Source of the DNA: Candidatus Thalassarchaeaceae archaeon
Lineage (GTDB): Archaea; Thermoplasmatota; Poseidoniia; Poseidoniales; Thalassarchaeaceae
Assembly: GCA_030747485.1 (NCBI GenBank)
Contig: JASLKP010000001.1
Span: 62,001-126,000 of the forward strand
Length of the DNA stretch: 64,000 nucleotides
Direction: 5' to 3'
Shown: positions 59,173 through 64,000 of the stretch, piece after piece
How positions within the stretch are numbered: the first letter of the stretch is position 1
Layout: each line of letters starts with the position of its first letter
The notes under the pieces: generated by a model
Told to the model about the DNA's origin: nothing
What the model saw: the letters and a program-made list of their open reading frames with translations, nothing else
The model's database searches: none
Position numbers and translations under genes: made by a program

Positions 59173-60792
59173 ATGTCGAACCACCCTGAGAACGAACCAG
59201 TCCTCGGATATGCACCACGTAGCAGCGAAAGGGTCGCGTTACAAGTAGAACTCAATCGCCAAATGAATGAAGTCGTTGAAATACCGTGTATTATCAATGG
59301 AGAGAGAGTATTCACGGGCACAACCACCACACAAGTCATCCCACACAAGCATGGACACATTATTGCAAATGTACACCTTGCAGGGAAGGATGAAATTGCC
59401 GCAGCATGTGATGCTGCAATCAATGCACAGAGTGATTGGATTGACATGGGGCTAGAAGCGCGATGTGCAATTTTTGAGAAATGTGCAGATTTACTCGCTG
59501 GAAATTGGAGGATGAAAGTCAATGCCGCCACAATGTTAAATCAAAGTAAGACTTGCTTTCAAGCAGAAATCGATTCCGCCTGTGAACTGATTGATTTCTG
59601 GAGATTCAATTGCCATTATGCGAGAGAATTCCACGGACTTTACCAACCATTGGTCTCACCTAAGGGTGTTCAAAATTCTACTGAGATTCGTCCACTTGAA
59701 GGGTTTGTGTTGGCGATTACGCCATTCAATTTCTCTAGTATTGCTGCCAATCTACCCAGTGCGCCCGCCATTGTAGGTTGCACAGCAGTATGGAAGCCAT
59801 CGCGAAATTCATATCATTCCAACTACGTATTGATGGAATTAATGATGGAAGCAGGATTACCACCTGGTGTAATCAATTTCGTCCCCAGTAGTGGACCAGA
59901 TATTTCGGATGTTTGCTTATCTAATGCAGAGTTTGCAGGCGTTCACTTCACAGGATCTACTGCTGTATTCCAAGGTCTATGGCAGCGCATTGGCCAAGCC
60001 CTTCCTGAGATGAAATCGTATCCGAGAATTGTCGGAGAAACCGGAGGGAAGGATTTCGTCGTCGCCCATCCAAATTGTGATGAGCAAGGATTGTTAGTCG
60101 CACTTCTCCGAGGGGCATTTGAATATCAGGGTCAGAAGTGTTCAGCTGCCAGTCGAGCCTATGTCCCCACATCTGTTTGGAATCGAATATCCTCCCCACT
60201 CTGTGAGGAAGTGAAGAAAATCAAAATGGGTGATGTATGTGACTTTACCAATTTCATGAGTGCTGTCATTGATCAACGTGCATTTGACAAAATCACAGGA
60301 TACATCAATCGCGCCAAAGAAAACCCAGATTGTGAAATCATCGTTGGAGGGGGGAGCGATGACAGCGTGGGATGGTATATTGAACCAACAATCATTGTCT
60401 CATCGAATCCAAAATCAGAGAGTATGATCGAAGAGATTTTTGGACCAGTTTTGACCGTATATGTGTACGATGATGCTGATTTTGAAGCAACTCTACAATT
60501 GTGTGATGAATCTAGTCCATATGCATTGACTGGTTCCATCTTTGCTACAGATGAGGGAGATATTGATACCGCATTTAATGCCCTTCGATTCACAGCAGGA
60601 AATTTCTACATCAACGACAAACCAACCGGTGCCGCTGTGGCGCAGCAACCCTTCGGAGGTGCACGCGCATCAGGGACAAACGACAAGGCAGGAGGACCAC
60701 TCAACTTGCTACGTTGGATTAGTCCAAGAAGCGTCAAACACACAATCGATATCCCTCATGACTGGGAGTATGCATTCATGAGTGAGGACTGA
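59173..60792 (+). CDS. pruA: L-glutamate gamma-semialdehyde (1-pyrroline-5-carboxylate) dehydrogenase
   Basis: ITPFNFSSIAANLPSAPAIVGCTAVWKPS, VGETGGKDFVVAHPNCD, FEYQGQKCSAASRAYVP; SD GGGAGGAGG upstream. Confidence 0.92.
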   Translation: MSNHPENEPVLGYAPRSSERVALQVELNRQMNEVVEIPCIINGERVFTGTTTTQVIPHKHGHIIANVHLAGKDEIAAACDAAINAQSDWIDMGLEARCAIFEKCADLLAGNWRMKVNAATMLNQSKTCFQAEIDSACELIDFWRFNCHYAREFHGLYQPLVSPKGVQNSTEIRPLEGFVLAITPFNFSSIAANLPSAPAIVGCTAVWKPSRNSYHSNYVLMELMMEAGLPPGVINFVPSSGPDISDVCLSNAEFAGVHFTGSTAVFQGLWQRIGQALPEMKSYPRIVGETGGKDFVVAHPNCDEQGLLVALLRGAFEYQGQKCSAASRAYVPTSVWNRISSPLCEEVKKIKMGDVCDFTNFMSAVIDQRAFDKITGYINRAKENPDCEIIVGGGSDDSVGWYIEPTIIVSSNPKSESMIEEIFGPVLTVYVYDDADFEATLQLCDESSPYALTGSIFATDEGDIDTAFNALRFTAGNFYINDKPTGAAVAQQPFGGARASGTNDKAGGPLNLLRWISPRSVKHTIDIPHDWEYAFMSED

Positions 60793-60797
60793 ATTTT

Positions 60798-62264
60798 ATG
60801 AATGAAATGTTAGCCTATTCCCTGATGCTCGGCACACTTGCATTCTTTGGGTATATTGGCTATCAAGCAGGAACTGAAAAAGACCTTGATCACGACGCGT
60901 ATCTTTCAGCCAGAGGAACTCAAAATTGGATTAGAATTGGATTGAGTCTATTTGCATCAGGAATGGGAATCTGGATTCTCTTTGGACCTTCAGAGGTAGG
61001 ATATTGGGGTGGATTCTGGGATGTTGTTGGTTACGCAGTTTCAGCATCGACCCCATTCCTACTACTGGCCTATGTCGGGCCTATGATTCGAGAAAAATTA
61101 CCCGAGGGGGTCACTCTTGCAGATTATGTTAGGATGAAGATTGGTCGCCCCATGCAACTCTATGTTGGCCTCATTTCAGTGACCTACATGTTCACATTCC
61201 TGTTCGCTGAATTTACCGCGATTGGAAAGGCCATGGAAGTCCTTGTTGGAATGAAGCCACTCATCCCAATGTTGGCGGTTGCAATCGTAACAAGTGCATA
61301 CACCGCATATGGTGGACTTCCTGCATCCTTGCAGACTGATCGTTGGCAAGCTTGGGTCGTCATTTGGTTGATTGTAGCACTATTCATCATCTTGTTTGCT
61401 AGTGATGTAGGCACACTCATTTCCCAAGCGAAGGCAACCAACCCAGAGGGAGATATCGATTGGAGTATCGGAAGTATGAGTTACATGGATTCATTCTCAT
61501 CAGGACTCGCCTTAGTGGTTGCAATCACAGCGGCAGAAATGTTCTCACAAGGAAATTGGCAACGAACCTATGCATCTCAAGATGACGAGGCATTACGAAA
61601 GGGAGCGTATCTTGCAGCAGGATTGGTATTCCCCTTGGTTTTCATCATGGGGGTACTGGGGACAGTGGTAGCAGGGAGAGGAAATGCTGTAGACCCATCA
61701 GCAGCATTCTTCCTACTCATCGAGGACGCCCATGTTCTCCTAATCTCAGGATTTATCGTGCTCGGCATAGCACTGGTTTGTTCTAGTGTAGATACATTGC
61801 AAAATGCGATTTCGGCTTCGATTACAAGAGACATTTCAGACGGTAAAATGGGCCTCAAACAGGCTCGTATTGCGACGTTGGCGATGATTCCTGTCGCAAT
61901 TTATCTCGCGACTGGACCTACGATTGCAGGATTTACATTCGATGCGATTGGGGTCTTCGAAATCTTCCTTTTCGCTGACCTATTGGCTGCAGCAACTGTG
62001 ATGCCAGTCTTACTCACACTTTGGGACCGAGTCGATTCGAAAGCAGCGCTTGCTGGCGCAGTATGTGGACTGCTCTCTGTGGTTGTCTATGGGACAGTAA
62101 CCGCTGACATCAGTACAGGTGTTGAATACATCTTTTCACCCACCAACGAATTCGGACTGGCCAACCTGTGGGTCTTCCTTTCAGCATTGATTGGATCTGG
62201 AGGCGTAACCATTGTAGGTTCACTCATGATTCCAAAGGAATCAATAGTGAGTGTGGAGCAGTAG
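60798..62264 (+). CDS. putP: Sodium:solute symporter family protein (probable proline symporter)
   Basis: SSS-family multi-TM; LPEGVTLADYVRMKIG, AYGGLPASLQTDRWQAWVV; follows pruA by 5 bp. Confidence 0.82.
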   Translation: MNEMLAYSLMLGTLAFFGYIGYQAGTEKDLDHDAYLSARGTQNWIRIGLSLFASGMGIWILFGPSEVGYWGGFWDVVGYAVSASTPFLLLAYVGPMIREKLPEGVTLADYVRMKIGRPMQLYVGLISVTYMFTFLFAEFTAIGKAMEVLVGMKPLIPMLAVAIVTSAYTAYGGLPASLQTDRWQAWVVIWLIVALFIILFASDVGTLISQAKATNPEGDIDWSIGSMSYMDSFSSGLALVVAITAAEMFSQGNWQRTYASQDDEALRKGAYLAAGLVFPLVFIMGVLGTVVAGRGNAVDPSAAFFLLIEDAHVLLISGFIVLGIALVCSSVDTLQNAISASITRDISDGKMGLKQARIATLAMIPVAIYLATGPTIAGFTFDAIGVFEIFLFADLLAAATVMPVLLTLWDRVDSKAALAGAVCGLLSVVVYGTVTADISTGVEYIFSPTNEFGLANLWVFLSALIGSGGVTIVGSLMIPKESIVSVEQ

Positions 62265-62275
62265 TAGTTGGTAAG

Positions 62276-62794
62276 ATGACGATTGGAAGCCCTACTGATA
62301 CGATTACCTACGTGAGAGCGTTGGGATTGATTGTTGGAGGTTATGGGGCCTACACTCGTGATAAACGCAGAGAAACTGATGTTGCTGTCAAAGAGGAAAT
62401 TGTTCGATGTGCTGATCGTGTTAGAACACATGTTGAGAATGTTCATGATGCTGCTTACAGTGATGGAAACATAAAATTGGCCAAAGAATGCACGAAAACA
62501 ATTGAAGAAATCGATGCCTTGCGCAATGATGTTAATCTTGGAGAAACCGGAGGTGAACACCCTTTTTTCAGCAAACAAATTAGTGCAAACAAAAAGACAC
62601 TCAATAAACTCATCAAACATGATCACGAGACATTGACCATTTTGGTCAAGGCTGTAAATCGAAGCAATGACTTAGAGAAGGCTGTCGCTGAAGGTGAAGA
62701 CGGGGTCTCAGAAGTGAGATCCACAAGACAACTTATCAGTAGCGTACGGGGGCATTTTAGCGAACGTCGTGCAGTATTAAGGAAAATCAAGTAA
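62276..62794 (+). CDS. Small, mostly helical protein with N-terminal hydrophobic segment; function unknown
   Basis: MTIGSPTDTITYVRALGLIVGGYGAYTRDKRRETDVAVKEE...; 12 nt before the SPFH gene, so likely same operon. Confidence 0.6.
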   Translation: MTIGSPTDTITYVRALGLIVGGYGAYTRDKRRETDVAVKEEIVRCADRVRTHVENVHDAAYSDGNIKLAKECTKTIEEIDALRNDVNLGETGGEHPFFSKQISANKKTLNKLIKHDHETLTILVKAVNRSNDLEKAVAEGEDGVSEVRSTRQLISSVRGHFSERRAVLRKIK

Positions 62795-62806
62795 GGAGGA
62801 AAAGAA

Positions 62807-64000
62807 ATGGCACAACATCGATGGAGACAAAGCCCCGACATTATGTCACGAATGATTGATTCCGGTTCGATTCAATCGTGGTCTGCAAAAGATATCGTTC
62901 TGAAACCAAATGAAACCTGTGTCATCATGTCAGATGGGAAAGTCCAGGATATCCTTTCTGAAACCGTTCTGAAAAATTATGTTGGAGGATTCAGTCGTTG
63001 GTTGGGTGGGAAAATTGGAATGGGTTCAAGAGACCACAAACTCATCTTTGCCATGACTGGCCCCTTTGATTTGTTGATTCTGATGAATGGCCAAACCGCA
63101 GATGGTGAAGCCGTGAAAGGGATGCTAAACATTCGATTGCAAATTCAACGCGATGATGTGCCTAAACTCATCAATATTTTCACCAATAACCAGAGAGAGA
63201 TTAATCTCGCCTTCTTTGAGAAAATGTATTCAAGCGAAATTCTAGCCAGAGTAGCACAACCATTGATTGCAGCACAACCCAATGCAGTAGGTCTGCGTAG
63301 TGTAGATTTCCAAGATTCCTTGGAAATGCGAATGCGTGCTGAAATGCGTGCATCATTTGATCAATATGGACTCACGATGTTGAAAGCACACGCAGTGGTC
63401 AATGAAACAGATTTGGAAAAATTACTGTCTTACAAATCTCAAACAGAAACGATGATGGCAAGAGCCGATGTCATCAATGAGGCATCATTAGCAGCCATCG
63501 AACGTCAACAAAGCATCACCCTTGCAAGAATCACAGCAGAAGCAGATGTTGCCAAAGCAAAGGCCAGAGGAGAGGTCGAGGTCGCCCTTGAGCATGAACT
63601 TCTAGAATTGCGAAAGCAAGAGGCTGAAATGGCTGCTCAGCGCCATGATATGGCCGAGCGACAAGATATTGAAATCTCAGGGGAACAATCTCGGATGGAT
63701 ATCGCCATGAATGCCTTTGAACAAGTCCAAGCCGCTAAGAGGGCGCGATTGGCACAAGAAGCTGAATCCAATTTACAACGTCAAGAACACACAGATAATG
63801 TGCAAACAGAGATGATGAAGATGGCTGCAGAACAAGGTGCACTTACACCAGAAGTGATGCAGACATTTCTAGAACAACAATCTGCACAGAAATCACATGA
63901 CCAAGGAGTGGCTGCCCCTCGCACAGGAGAGCAATCAGCTTGCCCACACTGTGGGAGTGGAGTCGATCTTGACTGGAAGGCCTGTCCATCCTGTGGAAAT
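62807..64000 (+). CDS. SPFH-domain protein (virion-core-protein/YdjI-like) with coiled coil and C-terminal zinc ribbon; truncated by window end
   Basis: Read directly: AGGAGG then ATG 62807 MAQHRWRQSPDIMSRMIDSGSIQSWSAKDIVLKPNETCVIMSDGKVQD..., Ala/Glu/Gln-rich coiled coil, ...CPHCGSGVDLDWKACPSCGN. Open through 64000 (398 codons); absent from the supplied ORF track. Confidence 0.8.
   Translation, partial: MAQHRWRQSPDIMSRMIDSGSIQSWSAKDIVLKPNETCVIMSDGKVQDILSETVLKNYVGGFSRWLGGKIGMGSRDHKLIFAMTGPFDLLILMNGQTADGEAVKGMLNIRLQIQRDDVPKLINIFTNNQREINLAFFEKMYSSEILARVAQPLIAAQPNAVGLRSVDFQDSLEMRMRAEMRASFDQYGLTMLKAHAVVNETDLEKLLSYKSQTETMMARADVINEASLAAIERQQSITLARITAEADVAKAKARGEVEVALEHELLELRKQEAEMAAQRHDMAERQDIEISGEQSRMDIAMNAFEQVQAAKRARLAQEAESNLQRQEHTDNVQTEMMKMAAEQGALTPEVMQTFLEQQSAQKSHDQGVAAPRTGEQSACPHCGSGVDLDWKACPSCGN

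Noticed and set aside
62087-62626. 179-aa minus-strand ORF
   Set aside because: Overlaps putP 3' end and the 62276 gene; the plus-strand frame fits operon spacing better.

Overview
This 64 kb window looks like chromosomal DNA of an uncultivated marine euryarchaeote. The best guess is Marine Group II / Ca. Poseidoniales; that is an inference from an archaeal CarS, an AglB/STT3 oligosaccharyltransferase, a split GuaA (PP-ATPase subunit only), and many very large Thr/Asp/Gly-rich secreted proteins with C-terminal membrane anchors. Core metabolism present: purD, carS, purE-guaAb, glyA, gcvPA/gcvPB, gcvT, a P5C dehydrogenase, a proline-type Na+ symporter, a pyrimidine-nucleoside phosphorylase, an HD phosphohydrolase, and two tRNAs (CAT and GTT anticodons). 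Envelope/secreted genes present: three S8 subtilases, an Asp-box lipoprotein, a six-LTD/phospholipase-D protein, PKD and CARDB proteins, and three giant thrombospondin-type-3-repeat proteins. The window also holds a ~3,200-aa protein fusing an STT3 catalytic region to ~2,000 aa of extracellular domains. I saw no rRNA, CRISPR array or transposase. The most interesting unexplained signal is a family of short, near-perfect hairpins (6-8 bp stems, mostly 3-4 nt loops containing TA) placed 2-14 nt upstream of the start codons of about ten genes, mostly envelope genes. Stem sequences differ but the structure is kept, G-U wobbles fall on the mRNA-sense strand, and one copy lies in an exact 42-bp duplicated leader. 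Second is a compact operon of secreted LTD/PLD protein, 2OG-Fe(II) oxygenase and thymidine phosphorylase that could be an extracellular DNA/thymidine utilisation unit. All four convergent gene junctions are separated by 0-2 bp. Everything is from reading by eye; no searches or folding calculations were run.
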